Source of the DNA: an uncultured Bacteroidota bacterium
GTDB lineage: Bacteria; Bacteroidota; Bacteroidia; Chitinophagales; Chitinophagaceae
Assembly (NCBI GenBank): GCA_903887415.1
Contig: CAISPO010000049.1
Location: 1-42,455 of the forward strand
Reading direction: 5' to 3'
Length of the DNA: 42,455 nucleotides
Below, piece after piece: positions 8,570-17,840 of this stretch (its first letter is position 1; each line of letters begins with the position of its first letter). The position numbers were made by a program, and so were the translations under genes. The notes beneath the pieces are model-generated. The model did not search any database and was not told where the DNA came from. It was given only the letters and a program-made list of their open reading frames with translations.

Positions 8570-9830
8570 ACTTCAGTATTTTCATTTTCACCGTTTCTAT
8601 CCTTGTGTCCGTCACAAGGAGAATATCAAATTCGTACTTGCCCAGAATGATGCGCTCTTTTATTTTGGGTATGGTCTCGTGTTCGGTGATGATGTAGCCC
8701 GAGAGGGTTTCGGAGTCATCGGTTGGGAAAGTAAACCCGTATTTTTCATTCAGGTAGTCAAGCTCCAGCCGGCCTGAGAAAATGTATTCGTTCTCTGCTA
8801 TCTGCTTTTCCACATGTTCCTGTTCGTCATACTCGTCATTAATATCCCCGAATATTTCTTCCAGCACGTCTTCCATAGTCACAATACCTGCGGTGCCGCC
8901 AAATTCATCGATCACCCATGCAATGCTCTTGCGCTCCTTGGTAAACCGGTTCATCAGGTCAACAGCGCTCATGGCTTCCGGTACCGGGGTAATGGTATGC
9001 AATATCTCCCTGATAGATTGAGGGCGGCGGTTGAGGTCAAGGTGGTGTATGTACCCCACAATATTATCAATGCTGTCATCATAGACAAGGATCTTCGATA
9101 ATTTTGTCTCAATAAATTTAGCCCGTGCATCTGCCACAGACGCCACTATCTCTATGGCTTCTATCTCATTCCGTGGCACCATGCACTTGCGTATCTTCAC
9201 ATTTACGAGGTACAACGCATTCTCAAAAAGCTCTGCATTTACCTCGCTCGATTCATTTTCGTGCCCGTGCATGCTCTGCTTCACAAACAGTTCCAGGTCT
9301 ATCCGGTTGAATACCTGCTTGTTTTCCTTGAAACGTACATTGAAGAGATATTTCAGGATGAACTCAGAAATGGACACAAACACCTTGGCTACCGGGAAGA
9401 ATATCCAGTACATGAACAGCATGGGCACGGCGAATATAGCCAGTACCGTTTCCGCCTTCGACCGGAAGATGGCCTTGGGGAGAAACTCTGCGAAGATCAG
9501 AATCACTATAGTAGCCAGCAATGTATCAAGCGCCAGCTTCGGATATTCAGAAAGGTCAAAATGGTAGCGGTGCAGCAACTGCGCCGTGACGTCTGCCGCC
9601 AGCAGGCCGTAAACTACCAGTAATACATTTACGCCCACGAGGCTGGTGCCAATGAATTCGGCCGGGTTCTCCATGAAGCGGGCAAGTATCTGCCCTGAGA
9701 ATTTCCCTTGCTTTTTACGCAGCTCTATATTCAGCTTATTGGCGGAAATAAAAGCAATTTCCGTTCCCGCAAAAAAGCCCATGAGCAGGATGCAGCCTAA
9801 AATGTATAACAGCAAATGTGATATATCCAT
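8568..9830 (-). CDS. CNNM/CorC-family (hemolysin-like) membrane protein with CBS pair; GldE-like
   Basis: I chose the ATG at 9830 because family members begin at the first membrane helix (MDISHLLLYILGCILLMGFFAG); the open frame extends 25 codons further upstream. The 420-residue product has a DUF21 region with three to four membrane segments (about 1-190, including the GTEIAFISA motif), two CBS domains (about 200-330; RNEIEAIE and VIDEFGGTAGIVTMEDVLEEIFGDI) and a C-terminal CorC_HlyC domain ending in VKMKIL. Homologs work in Mg2+/Co2+ efflux or homeostasis. In gliding Bacteroidota the paralog GldE accompanies GldD, but no GldD is seen here. Confidence 0.85.
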   Translation of the reverse strand: MDISHLLLYILGCILLMGFFAGTEIAFISANKLNIELRKKQGKFSGQILARFMENPAEFIGTSLVGVNVLLVVYGLLAADVTAQLLHRYHFDLSEYPKLALDTLLATIVILIFAEFLPKAIFRSKAETVLAIFAVPMLFMYWIFFPVAKVFVSISEFILKYLFNVRFKENKQVFNRIDLELFVKQSMHGHENESSEVNAELFENALYLVNVKIRKCMVPRNEIEAIEIVASVADARAKFIETKLSKILVYDDSIDNIVGYIHHLDLNRRPQSIREILHTITPVPEAMSAVDLMNRFTKERKSIAWVIDEFGGTAGIVTMEDVLEEIFGDINDEYDEQEHVEKQIAENEYIFSGRLELDYLNEKYGFTFPTDDSETLSGYIITEHETIPKIKERIILGKYEFDILLVTDTRIETVKMKILK

Positions 9831-10122
9831 AAGGTAGTCAAAGATAATAAAAAACGCCAAAGCGGAAAGTAAGCTCAATGCAGCCTTTATCTTTACTATC
9901 CACAACTGGGGAAAACGAGGAAATTAATTTATGTTTTAACGACGTATATTGCGGCTGCTAAAACAGAGAAAACCACCTCATGAAAATTTTTTTAACCAAA
10001 CAGCAATAATTTCAAGATCTACCCAACCAAAATAATATTTGCTATTGTCTTGTATAGTTAGGAATATTTATCTTAATTTGGTGTCGGAATTTTTTAACGT
10101 TTTTCTATATAAAACTAAAAAC

Positions 10123-11163
10123 ATGAAGAAATTAATACTTGGAGTGGGTGTAGCGGCATTATTGGCGGGACAGGTGAGGGCTCAGGACGTACACTTTACT
10201 CAATATTTCACATCACCGCTCACTTTGAACCCGGCTATGTCCGGCCTTGTTGACGAAGACCTCCGTTTTGCTGCCGATGTTCGCGAACAATGGTCTTCTG
10301 TATCGCCCAATCCATACATGACCGGCACGGTATCTTACGATATGGCGATGCTGAAGGGCAAACTGCCTGAGGGCGATGCGCTTGGTTTTGGTTTATTGGG
10401 GCTGTATGATAAATCCGGCTCGGGTGGCCTCACTAATACGACCGTTGGCCTTTCTCTTGCATACCACAAGGCTTTCGGCTACGACAGGCAACAACACATT
10501 TCGTTCGGCGCCCAAGCCAACATCGTAGAGAAGAGCCTCGATTTTTCCAAGTTGACCTTTGAAGACATGAATGTTCCCGGTTCCGGCCTTATCGGCTCTA
10601 CCTCTGAGCATTTCAATAGTTCTACGCTTACTTACCCTGATTTTAATGCAGGCCTTATGTATTCCGGCAAAGTATCAGACCACGTTACTGCATATCTCGG
10701 CTATTCTTATTATCACCTTACACAGCCGGTGGAGACTTTCTTAAGCAACGAAGACCACCAGATACATGCCCGCCAGACGGGTTATATGGGCGCTTCTGTT
10801 GAGATGAACCCTAATACCGTTCTTTATGCGAGTGGCCTGTACCAGAGCCAGGCAGGTGCTACAGAAGTATTGGTAGGCGCTGCTGTTGGTTTCGTGCTTA
10901 ATCCCGGTCATGATGCAGAGTTCCAGAAAAATACTATATTCTATCTTGGCGGCTGGTACCGTTACGGCGATGCTGTTGCCCCATATGTGGGTATTGAATG
11001 GTCTAAAATGCGCATAGGTTTCAGCTATGATGTTAACGTATCGAGCTTTACACCAGCTACAAGCGGCGTAGGCGCTTACGAGATCACGCTGATGTATTTT
11101 GGCCGTATCAACAAGCACGAAAGGAATCCGGGTTACAACTGGTCTTGCCCTAAATTGTGGTAA
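10123..11163 (+). CDS. PorP/SprF family T9SS membrane protein
   Basis: I took the ATG at 10123 as start because it gives a signal peptide (MKKLILGVGVAALLAGQVRAQ); the frame is open 28 codons upstream. The 346-residue product has the family opening DVHFTQYFTSPLTLNPAMSGL and the REQWSSV motif, then an outer-membrane beta-barrel pattern. PorP/SprF proteins help T9SS secrete or anchor particular cargo proteins such as SprB-like adhesins. Unlike the second copy at 27551, this gene has no cargo gene beside it. A good terminator follows at 11189. Confidence 0.9.
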   Translation: MKKLILGVGVAALLAGQVRAQDVHFTQYFTSPLTLNPAMSGLVDEDLRFAADVREQWSSVSPNPYMTGTVSYDMAMLKGKLPEGDALGFGLLGLYDKSGSGGLTNTTVGLSLAYHKAFGYDRQQHISFGAQANIVEKSLDFSKLTFEDMNVPGSGLIGSTSEHFNSSTLTYPDFNAGLMYSGKVSDHVTAYLGYSYYHLTQPVETFLSNEDHQIHARQTGYMGASVEMNPNTVLYASGLYQSQAGATEVLVGAAVGFVLNPGHDAEFQKNTIFYLGGWYRYGDAVAPYVGIEWSKMRIGFSYDVNVSSFTPATSGVGAYEITLMYFGRINKHERNPGYNWSCPKLW

Positions 11164-11188
11164 GCTGAACTCATTGATATCCATATAC

Positions 11189-11217
11189 AAACCGGCTCCA
11201 GCAGCCGGTTTGTTATT
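11189..11217 (+). terminator. Rho-independent terminator after the PorP/SprF gene
   Basis: A perfect 9-bp stem (AAACCGGCT / AGCCGGTTT) with a 5-nt loop is followed by TGTTATTTT, 25 nt after the stop codon. Confidence 0.85.
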
Positions 11218-11333
11218 TTAATGGAAGTTCGATGATAATGAGGTCAGTGCATTGCTGCATTTTTTGTATCGAACTGGCGTTATCCAGGTATTGCGCGAGG
11301 CAAATACATTAAAAATGATTGTGTTATTCTGTT

Positions 11334-11515
11334 AGCCCGATCGGGCTTAAATATGAAAAGCCATCGCCAAAGCCGGTTGAAAAATATGATTAAGACAAGC
11401 TAAGTCGGAACTGATTGAATAATAATTCACAGGTTAAACCCCTCAGGGTTTCTGCATATTTGTTTTCTACCCGGAGTTGCACTCCGGGCTATTCATATTT
11501 AAGCCCATTCGGGCT
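11334..11515. repeat. Cluster of REP-like palindromes in a gene-free stretch
   Basis: The roughly 420-bp gap between the genes ending at 11163 and 11638 holds four palindromes: AGCCCGATCGGGCT (11334-11347), AAACCC/GGGTTT (11436-11451), CCCGGAGT/ACTCCGGG (11470-11488) and AGCCC/GGGCT (11502-11515). The first and last, each with a flanking TTAAATATG, form a larger inverted repeat about 180 bp apart. No open frame fits. The arrangement resembles REP-type elements spread by RAYT transposases, but no transposase is in the window. Confidence 0.6.
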
Positions 11516-11592
11516 ATTTGATTTTAATGCGTTTGCCCCGGAACGATAACAGTTTGGCGCTAAGTGTGATAATTCGTTTAGGACATAAAAAA

Positions 11593-11612
11593 GGCGGGGA
11601 ATAATCCCCGCC
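11593..11612 (-). terminator. Terminator of the lipoprotein gene
   Basis: On the minus strand, GGCGGGG/CCCCGCC form a 7-bp stem with a 6-nt loop followed by TTTTTT, 26 nt beyond the stop at 11638. Confidence 0.85.
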
Positions 11613-11637
11613 GCTGAATTAACCAAAATGAAATATT

Positions 11638-12492
11638 TTACCACAAACTGATATTATAGGTATGCGTACCTATTGTGAGCTGGGCCTCTGCATCGCAGTT
11701 GCCGGTGCCATAGTCAAGAATATGTGGGCTGGATGCAAAAGTAGTGCTGGAAATATCCACGGTGCCTGCCTCTATAAACGGACAGTTGTTGGCTACCTGC
11801 AGGGGCGAAGTAATGTCGAAAGTGAACACATGCCCATTAGCACGGGTTAGGGTGGTAGTGCCGGTTATCAGGTACTGGTCATCACTACGTTCTGGGGTAG
11901 AATACCCAGCCTGCCAGGTGCGTACTCGGTTACCTACCCAAGTAATAACACTGTCTCCGCCAATATTCAGGGAGTCATTTACTGTAACATTGTAATACAC
12001 CTGCCCGCTGCTGTTTGTGCCCATATTTGTCACGGTCTTACTGCCCATTACTTGGTTGTCATTTACATAATAGTTACTGTAGGTAATGGTGTGCGTACTG
12101 CCGCTGTCCTTGTAATGACCCGAGTAGGTCACGATTATCTCACCTCTCCTGTTTTTAAAATCAAGGCAGGTACAATCTGTTGTGCCGAAATTGATGGTTA
12201 GTACATGCGGTGTTACCGTGGTATCGTTGGTAACGGTTGCGCACCCCCCGATCGTTGTCCCGGTTGTTCGCAGGTTGGAGCCGCTTGTTGCGGCTGCCGC
12301 ATCCGCAATAGAGATCACATCGTTACTGGTCTGTTCCGATTTGGCAGCATCTGATGCGTAGCCGCCATTATCATCTGCGCTGGTAAGCGCAGGGTTGCTG
12401 TTGTTGCTGTTATCCCGCTTGCAGGCTGCAAGGGATAACATGGAAGCTGCTATTATTATAGCGCTCTTTCTCAAAATTGTCTGGTGTCTCAT
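11638..12492 (-). CDS. Hypothetical beta-rich lipoprotein
   Basis: The 284-residue product carries a lipoprotein signal peptide with lipobox SLAAC (Cys24 or Cys25). A disordered Asn/Ser/Asp-rich linker follows (about 26-70), then a Thr-rich beta domain with a CTCLD motif (about 130), a GNRVRTW segment and a Cys-containing C-terminal sheet. I recognise no family. The paired cysteines (GGCATV, CTCLD, NNCPF, GNCDAE) suggest disulfides outside the cytoplasm. It has its own terminator and stands alone, divergent from the Nramp-like gene. Confidence 0.75.
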   Translation of the reverse strand: MRHQTILRKSAIIIAASMLSLAACKRDNSNNSNPALTSADDNGGYASDAAKSEQTSNDVISIADAAAATSGSNLRTTGTTIGGCATVTNDTTVTPHVLTINFGTTDCTCLDFKNRRGEIIVTYSGHYKDSGSTHTITYSNYYVNDNQVMGSKTVTNMGTNSSGQVYYNVTVNDSLNIGGDSVITWVGNRVRTWQAGYSTPERSDDQYLITGTTTLTRANGHVFTFDITSPLQVANNCPFIEAGTVDISSTTFASSPHILDYGTGNCDAEAQLTIGTHTYNISLW

Positions 12493-12679
12493 GGTTCTTC
12501 TGTTTTATGCAAATAAGACCTTCGTTGTAAAAAAAAGTTTAAACAGCTATTTTTGATGGTACTTAAAAGCTGGAAAATACATGGCACGATATATGATTGT
12601 GCCAGCGCCGGTACGGTATTTGTAATTTAACAGAAATGGCCTGCCGGATAAAACTTGCTGATAACCATTATCTTTAACT

Positions 12680-13957
12680 ATGGCCAAGATCAACAAAGGC
12701 ACCCTGATCATAAAGAAAATTCTGAAGATACTTGGCCCTGGCCTTATCACAGGCGCCAGTGACGATGATCCCTCTGGGATCGCTACCTACTCGCAGGCCG
12801 GCGCACAATATGGATTATCAACACTATGGACTGCCTGGATCACCTTCCCGCTCATGGCCGCTATACAAGAGATGTGCGCACGCATAGGGCTCGCTACTTC
12901 GAAGGGGCTGACTACCATATTGAAAATGCATTATCCCAAATGGGTCATGTACCTGATGGTGCTGTTCAGCTTCCCTGCCATCGTGATGAATATTGGCGCA
13001 GATATAGCGGGTATGGGCGCTGTCGCAAATCTCATAATACCCAAAGTGGAAGCAGAATATTTTAGTGTTTTTTTTACAGTTGTATTGTTGATCTGCATAG
13101 TCCTGTTTCCTTATCATAAGATAGCTGCGATACTTAAATACCTGGCTATGATACTGCTGGTGTATCTCATAGTGCCTTTCCTTGCAAAAACCGACTGGGT
13201 AGCGGTGCTGAAAGCCACAGTTATACCGCATGTAGAATTCAATAAAGACTTCCTTGGCATATTAGTAGCCATTCTGGGCACTACAATATCACCTTATCTT
13301 TTTTTCTGGCAGACAGATATGGAAGTAGAAGATCTGCAGGAAAAACAAAAGAAACAAAAAAATATCCTGATTGCAAGCAGGCGGATGTTTCAGGACATGC
13401 GGGCTGATGTAAATATCGGGATGCTATTTTCCAACGTCGTCATGTTCTTCATCATACTTACGGCAGGCACAGTGCTGGCTGCAGGCGGTGTTCACAAAAT
13501 AGATACGGTGGAACAGGCGGCCAGCGCTCTGAAGCCTTTGGCGGGAGAGTGGGCTTACTATTTATTTGCGCTTGGGGTGGTCGGTACGGGTTTCCTGGCC
13601 ATACCAGTATTAAGCGGGGCGCTATCTTACATTTTTTCGGAAACCTTTGGCTGGGAGATGGGGCTGGATAAAAAGTTCCATGAAGCAAAGGGCTTTTATG
13701 TGATCATAGGTATATCCTTGCTGGCAGGCCTCTCTATGAATTACCTGGGCATCACGCCTATAAAAGCATTGTTATATTCCGCTATCCTGTATGGGCTTAC
13801 TGCCCCGGTAATTATCGCCATCATATTGCATATCTGTAATAATAAAAAAATAATGAAGGAGCATGTGAACGGCAAGCGATCTAATATTCTCGGCACGTTG
13901 ACACTTGTGCTCATGACTGTTGCCGCTGTCGCTATGCTTTATTTTCAGTTTTTCTAG
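12680..13957 (+). CDS. Nramp-related divalent metal transporter (divergent binding site)
   Basis: The 425-residue inner-membrane protein has about 11 hydrophobic segments and the Nramp fold signature GPGLITGASDDDPSGIATY in helix 1. Canonical Nramps have DPGN there; here residues 30-33 read DPSG, so the metal-binding Asn is replaced by Gly. In helix 6 the canonical Met-Pro-His is replaced by Ser-Pro-Tyr (TTISPYLFFWQ, about residue 204). Those changes are typical of Nramp-related proteins that do not select transition metals, some of which move Mg2+. Proton-coupled Mn/Fe uptake should therefore not be assumed. It is probably monocistronic and converges with the cyclase gene. Confidence 0.85.
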   Translation: MAKINKGTLIIKKILKILGPGLITGASDDDPSGIATYSQAGAQYGLSTLWTAWITFPLMAAIQEMCARIGLATSKGLTTILKMHYPKWVMYLMVLFSFPAIVMNIGADIAGMGAVANLIIPKVEAEYFSVFFTVVLLICIVLFPYHKIAAILKYLAMILLVYLIVPFLAKTDWVAVLKATVIPHVEFNKDFLGILVAILGTTISPYLFFWQTDMEVEDLQEKQKKQKNILIASRRMFQDMRADVNIGMLFSNVVMFFIILTAGTVLAAGGVHKIDTVEQAASALKPLAGEWAYYLFALGVVGTGFLAIPVLSGALSYIFSETFGWEMGLDKKFHEAKGFYVIIGISLLAGLSMNYLGITPIKALLYSAILYGLTAPVIIAIILHICNNKKIMKEHVNGKRSNILGTLTLVLMTVAAVAMLYFQFF

Positions 13958-13984
13958 CAGAGGTTTTAAAATGTGGGATTCCGG

Positions 13985-16900
13985 CTAGCCTGCGATATAA
14001 TACATCTTCAGGTTCCCTTTGCCTTTGGCGTGTATCTCGCCGCGGTAAGTGCAGGGTATGACATTTTTTATGAGCTCGTAAGTAGTCTGTGATATATTGA
14101 TCTTACCGGATTCGCAGCTTTGCTCCATGCGGGCCGCGGTGTTTACGGTATCACCCCAGATGTCGTAAGCAAACTTCTTTACCCCCACAATGCCTGCAAT
14201 GACGCTGCCGCTATGAATACCGATGCGGATATGGAACGTATCTTTACCCAGCCGGGCTACGCGGTCGCGCATAAAGTTACTGATCTCTATAGCTGCCAGC
14301 ACCGCATTTTCGGCATGTTTCGGGTCGGGGATGGGCAGGCCGGCCACTGCCAGGTAGGCATCACCAATAGTTTTGATCTTCTCTATATTGTGTTTGCTCG
14401 TTATCTCGTCGAACGCCTGGAAGCAAGTATGCAGCTCATCTATCAGCCCCTGGGGGCTCATGCGCTCACTGGTGCTGGTAAAGCTGATAAAGTCGGTAAA
14501 CAGAACTGTGACGTTGTCGAAGTGCTTGGCCTGTGATGTGCCGGTATCTTTCAGTTCTTCAGCTACTTCTTTAGGCAGTATGTTGAACAGTAGTTCATCG
14601 CTGCGCCGTTTCTGTTTTTCAACTTCTGTTTTCTGTTCTTCCACCACCATATTCTTATGCACTAATTCTTCTTTTTGCTGTTCTATCACGGCTGTCCGCT
14701 CTTCTACTTTATGCTCCAAGGTTTCTTTTTCCCTGCGCAGCCTGCGCTCGCGATATTTGGTGAATGTGCGTAATGCCAGCAGGAATATCAATAGCTCCGC
14801 CAGGTATGCCCACCATGTTCTGTACCACGGCGGCAAAACGCTAAATGAGTAAAGCACGGGCTCGCACCACACGCCATTGGGCCCCTGTGCCTTTACTTTA
14901 AAGGTGTAGGTGCCCTCATGGATATTCCCAAAAGTGGCGCTCGTTTTCCTTTGTGCCGGGCTCCAGTCGTTGTCATAGCCTTCCAGCATGTACTGATATT
15001 GCACGTGGCTGGGCTTGCCGGTTTCTATGGCGTTAAAGTCAATGGTAATGTGGTTTTTGTCGTACGGCAAGACCAGGTTTGCCGGTATTGGATAAAACCG
15101 GGAGATACTGTCGAAGCGTATATGCTTATAGCGCTTCTTAACGCCGTCCCGCTCTTTTACTGATAGCCTCCTGCCTGTGGTCGTAATCTCTTCCGTAATA
15201 TAAGCGGGTATTACATTACTGTCTGTTTTTGCGTCCACCGCTCTTCGCTCGCCGCTCACCGCTCTCTCTATGTCGTGCCAGCATACCTGCTCCTCATTCA
15301 CTTTTATGCTTTTAATGACCAGCGTAGGCGGTTCGTTGTTCATGTTCAAAGCCGACGGGTCAAAGCGCACAAGTGCTGTTTTCTCACTGCCTGTGCCGGC
15401 CCATATAATGCCCTTGCTATCGGGCAACATACAGTTCTGCCCGCCATTTATATCTTTCACGGGATAGCCGGTTACCGAGTTGTATATCTCCATGTCCGAA
15501 AGAGTGGTAAGATCGGCAGTGGGTTTAAAAATAGCGATGCCTAAGTTAGTACCGGCAGCCATCCTTCCATCAGGCATCTGGAATACCTGGGTAACAAGGT
15601 TATCCGGTAGTCCATCTGCCGTGTTAAATGTATGGAAGATCTGCCCATCGCCAGTTATAGCTTTTGTACCTGCGCTTAGCTTCACGGCAATGTCATTGCT
15701 CATTACGCTCAGCCCTTCCTGGGTGCCAAACCATAAATTGCCTGCCTTATCTTCCGCTATTCTGAATACAGTGTTATTGGCCAGCCCTTGCGTAGCGGTA
15801 AGCGTGGTGAAGGATCTGCCGTTATATAGGCTAACTCCTCCGCCTTGTGTGCCAAACCAAATATTACCGGTCTTGTCAACGGTAATGCTCAAAACCGTAT
15901 TGTTTGCCAGTCCCTGGGCCATTGTAAAAGTGGTAAATGAGTTGCCATTGTAGCGGCTCACCCCACCGCCGCCTGTGCCGAACCAGAGGCATCCGGCCTT
16001 ATCTTCGGCAATGCTGTACACTGCATTGTTCGCCACTCCCTGAGCGGTAGTAAAGGTGGTGAAGGCTTTGCCATCATACTCTGTTACGCCACCGCCATTG
16101 GTGCCAAACCAGATGTTGCCCGCGTGGTCTTCCGCTATGCCATACACTACATTGTGCGCCAGCCCCTGTGCGGTTGTGAAATTTGTAAAGGACTTACCAT
16201 CATAACAGCTCACTCCACCACCATAAGTGCCAAACCATAAGTTGCCGGTTTTGCTTTCGGCGATGCTGAATACGATATTATTGGCAAGCCCCTGGGTGGT
16301 GGAAAATGTTGAAAAGGCACGGCCGTCGTAGCGGCTCAATCCACCGCCATCGGTACCAAACCAGATATTGCCCGCCCTGTCTTCTACTATGCTGAAAACT
16401 GTGTTGTTTGCCAGTCCCTGGGCCGTAGTAAAAGTTGTTATCAATTTCGCGCCGCTATTCTTTGCCGGTGAAGCTCCCGGCGAAGCTGACGCATCATAAC
16501 GGCTTATGCCGCCGCCATTCGTACCAAACCAGATATTACCGGCTTTATCCTCAATAATACTTTTTACCACATTGTTTGCAAGCCCCTGGGCAGTAGTAAA
16601 GCTTGTAAATGATCCAGGGCTTCCGGGCGGGGCAGAGGGGGCGTACCGGCTCACGCCACCGCCATTTGTGCCGAACCATAATTTTCCTGATCGGTCTTCG
16701 GCTATGCTAAAGACTGCATTGTTGGCTAAACCTTGAGTGATGCTAAAAGTAGTAAATGTGCTCCCATCATAGCGACTCACGCCTCCTTCGCCTGTGCCAA
16801 ACCACACATTGCCCGATCTGTCGCGGAAGATGCTATGCACTGTATTTCCGGCGAGCCCTTGTGCCGTGGTAAATGTTGTGAATGATTTTGAGCCGACCAC

Positions 16901-17656
16901 TGAAGGCGAAGGGTCATAACGGCTTATACCCCCGCCATTTGTGCCGAACCATAATTTTCCTGATCGGTCTTCGGCTATGCTATAGACCACATTGTTTGCC
17001 AGGCCTGCAACTGTTGTAAATGTAGAAAAAGCATTACCATCATACCGGCTCACGCCACCGCCATCTGTGCCAAACCATAAGTTGCCCGCTTTATCTTCGG
17101 CAATGCTCCAGACGGTGTTATTGGCCAGGCCCTGAGCGGTAGTATAATTTGTGAAGGACCTGCCATCATACCGGCTTACACCACCGCCGTAGGTACCAAA
17201 CCAAAGATTGCCTTTCTTGTCTGTGATGGAACAACTCACAGCATCCAATGCAAGCCCGTTATCTGTGGTGAAGTTGGTGAAGTTGGCGATGCCGCCGGTA
17301 CCCATCAAAAAAGAGTTGCCATTATCGTCTTTGACGGGTTCACCTTTTTCATCCAGCAAAACCGGCAGCAATGTTTTCACTGGTGGCTCCAGGTTAATTT
17401 TGTTCCCGAGATGATCGGTATAAGAACTGCCCTTCCTGGCAGGCACGGTCACAGTAAACGGCTTTGGGGTGACGGACAGTGATATGGTTTTTGGTTGTAA
17501 GCTATCCGGCAGGCTTGCCAATGGGGTCACCCTGGGAGGAGCGGGTTCTGCGAGGCCGTAAAGGCCAGTACCTTTTGCCGAATGAATTTCCTGTTCCTTG
17601 CGTGTGCAGGAAAAGATAAACAAAAGAGAAAAAAATACAAGAATCGTTTTGCTCAT
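13985..17656 (-). CDS. Periplasmic 14-blade propeller sensor fused to a class III adenylyl cyclase
   Basis: The 1223-residue one-component sensor starts with a lipobox-like signal (LLFIFSC, Cys17). Fourteen two-component-regulator propeller blades follow (about 121-770; twelve with LWFGT-GGGVSRYDG), then a Y_Y_Y domain (about 860-942), one membrane helix (about 948-965), a coiled coil (970-1025) and a class III cyclase domain (1045-1223). Metal ligands Asp1055 and Asp1099 are present. Lys1095 and Asp1165 are the purine-selecting pair of adenylyl rather than guanylyl cyclases, and Asn1172 and Arg1176 complete the site. The protein should turn an external signal into cAMP. A non-propeller insert containing SGERRAVDAK lies at 797-845. 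Confidence 0.88.
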   Translation of the reverse strand: MSKTILVFFSLLFIFSCTRKEQEIHSAKGTGLYGLAEPAPPRVTPLASLPDSLQPKTISLSVTPKPFTVTVPARKGSSYTDHLGNKINLEPPVKTLLPVLLDEKGEPVKDDNGNSFLMGTGGIANFTNFTTDNGLALDAVSCSITDKKGNLWFGTYGGGVSRYDGRSFTNYTTAQGLANNTVWSIAEDKAGNLWFGTDGGGVSRYDGNAFSTFTTVAGLANNVVYSIAEDRSGKLWFGTNGGGISRYDPSPSVVGSKSFTTFTTAQGLAGNTVHSIFRDRSGNVWFGTGEGGVSRYDGSTFTTFSITQGLANNAVFSIAEDRSGKLWFGTNGGGVSRYAPSAPPGSPGSFTSFTTAQGLANNVVKSIIEDKAGNIWFGTNGGGISRYDASASPGASPAKNSGAKLITTFTTAQGLANNTVFSIVEDRAGNIWFGTDGGGLSRYDGRAFSTFSTTQGLANNIVFSIAESKTGNLWFGTYGGGVSCYDGKSFTNFTTAQGLAHNVVYGIAEDHAGNIWFGTNGGGVTEYDGKAFTTFTTAQGVANNAVYSIAEDKAGCLWFGTGGGGVSRYNGNSFTTFTMAQGLANNTVLSITVDKTGNIWFGTQGGGVSLYNGRSFTTLTATQGLANNTVFRIAEDKAGNLWFGTQEGLSVMSNDIAVKLSAGTKAITGDGQIFHTFNTADGLPDNLVTQVFQMPDGRMAAGTNLGIAIFKPTADLTTLSDMEIYNSVTGYPVKDINGGQNCMLPDSKGIIWAGTGSEKTALVRFDPSALNMNNEPPTLVIKSIKVNEEQVCWHDIERAVSGERRAVDAKTDSNVIPAYITEEITTTGRRLSVKERDGVKKRYKHIRFDSISRFYPIPANLVLPYDKNHITIDFNAIETGKPSHVQYQYMLEGYDNDWSPAQRKTSATFGNIHEGTYTFKVKAQGPNGVWCEPVLYSFSVLPPWYRTWWAYLAELLIFLLALRTFTKYRERRLRREKETLEHKVEERTAVIEQQKEELVHKNMVVEEQKTEVEKQKRRSDELLFNILPKEVAEELKDTGTSQAKHFDNVTVLFTDFISFTSTSERMSPQGLIDELHTCFQAFDEITSKHNIEKIKTIGDAYLAVAGLPIPDPKHAENAVLAAIEISNFMRDRVARLGKDTFHIRIGIHSGSVIAGIVGVKKFAYDIWGDTVNTAARMEQSCESGKINISQTTYELIKNVIPCTYRGEIHAKGKGNLKMYYIAG
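15698..17296 (-). repeat. Twelve near-identical tandem propeller-blade repeats (~126 bp each)
   Basis: Within the cyclase gene, twelve tandem units of about 42 codons encode FTTAQGLANNTV-SIAEDKAGNLWFGT-GGGVSRYDG-like blades. Three junctions (after blades 3, 5 and 6) carry Pro/Ser/Gly-rich inserts of 8-15 residues. Two more divergent blades follow outside this range, giving 14, which fits two seven-bladed propellers. The high similarity between units implies recent unit duplication or gene conversion. Confidence 0.85.
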
Positions 17657-17840
17657 TCCCTCACGAAAATTTAAAGCGCTGCAATACAGGCACTTTTCCC
17701 AAGGTAAAACTTTTGTTTTAGAAAGAGAATCAATTTAAAACAATACCGCAAGTGTTGAGTGCAAATAAAGTCATCAAACAGCACTATTTTTACTAATCAC
17801 ATAAAACAAGAGGAATCCCGCACATGTGGGATTTGCGGCC

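Noticed and set aside
15700..17300. Plus-strand ORFs rich in PPPFVPN repeats opposite the propeller gene
   Set aside because: They are antisense shadows of the blade repeats; the minus frame has all the domain motifs.
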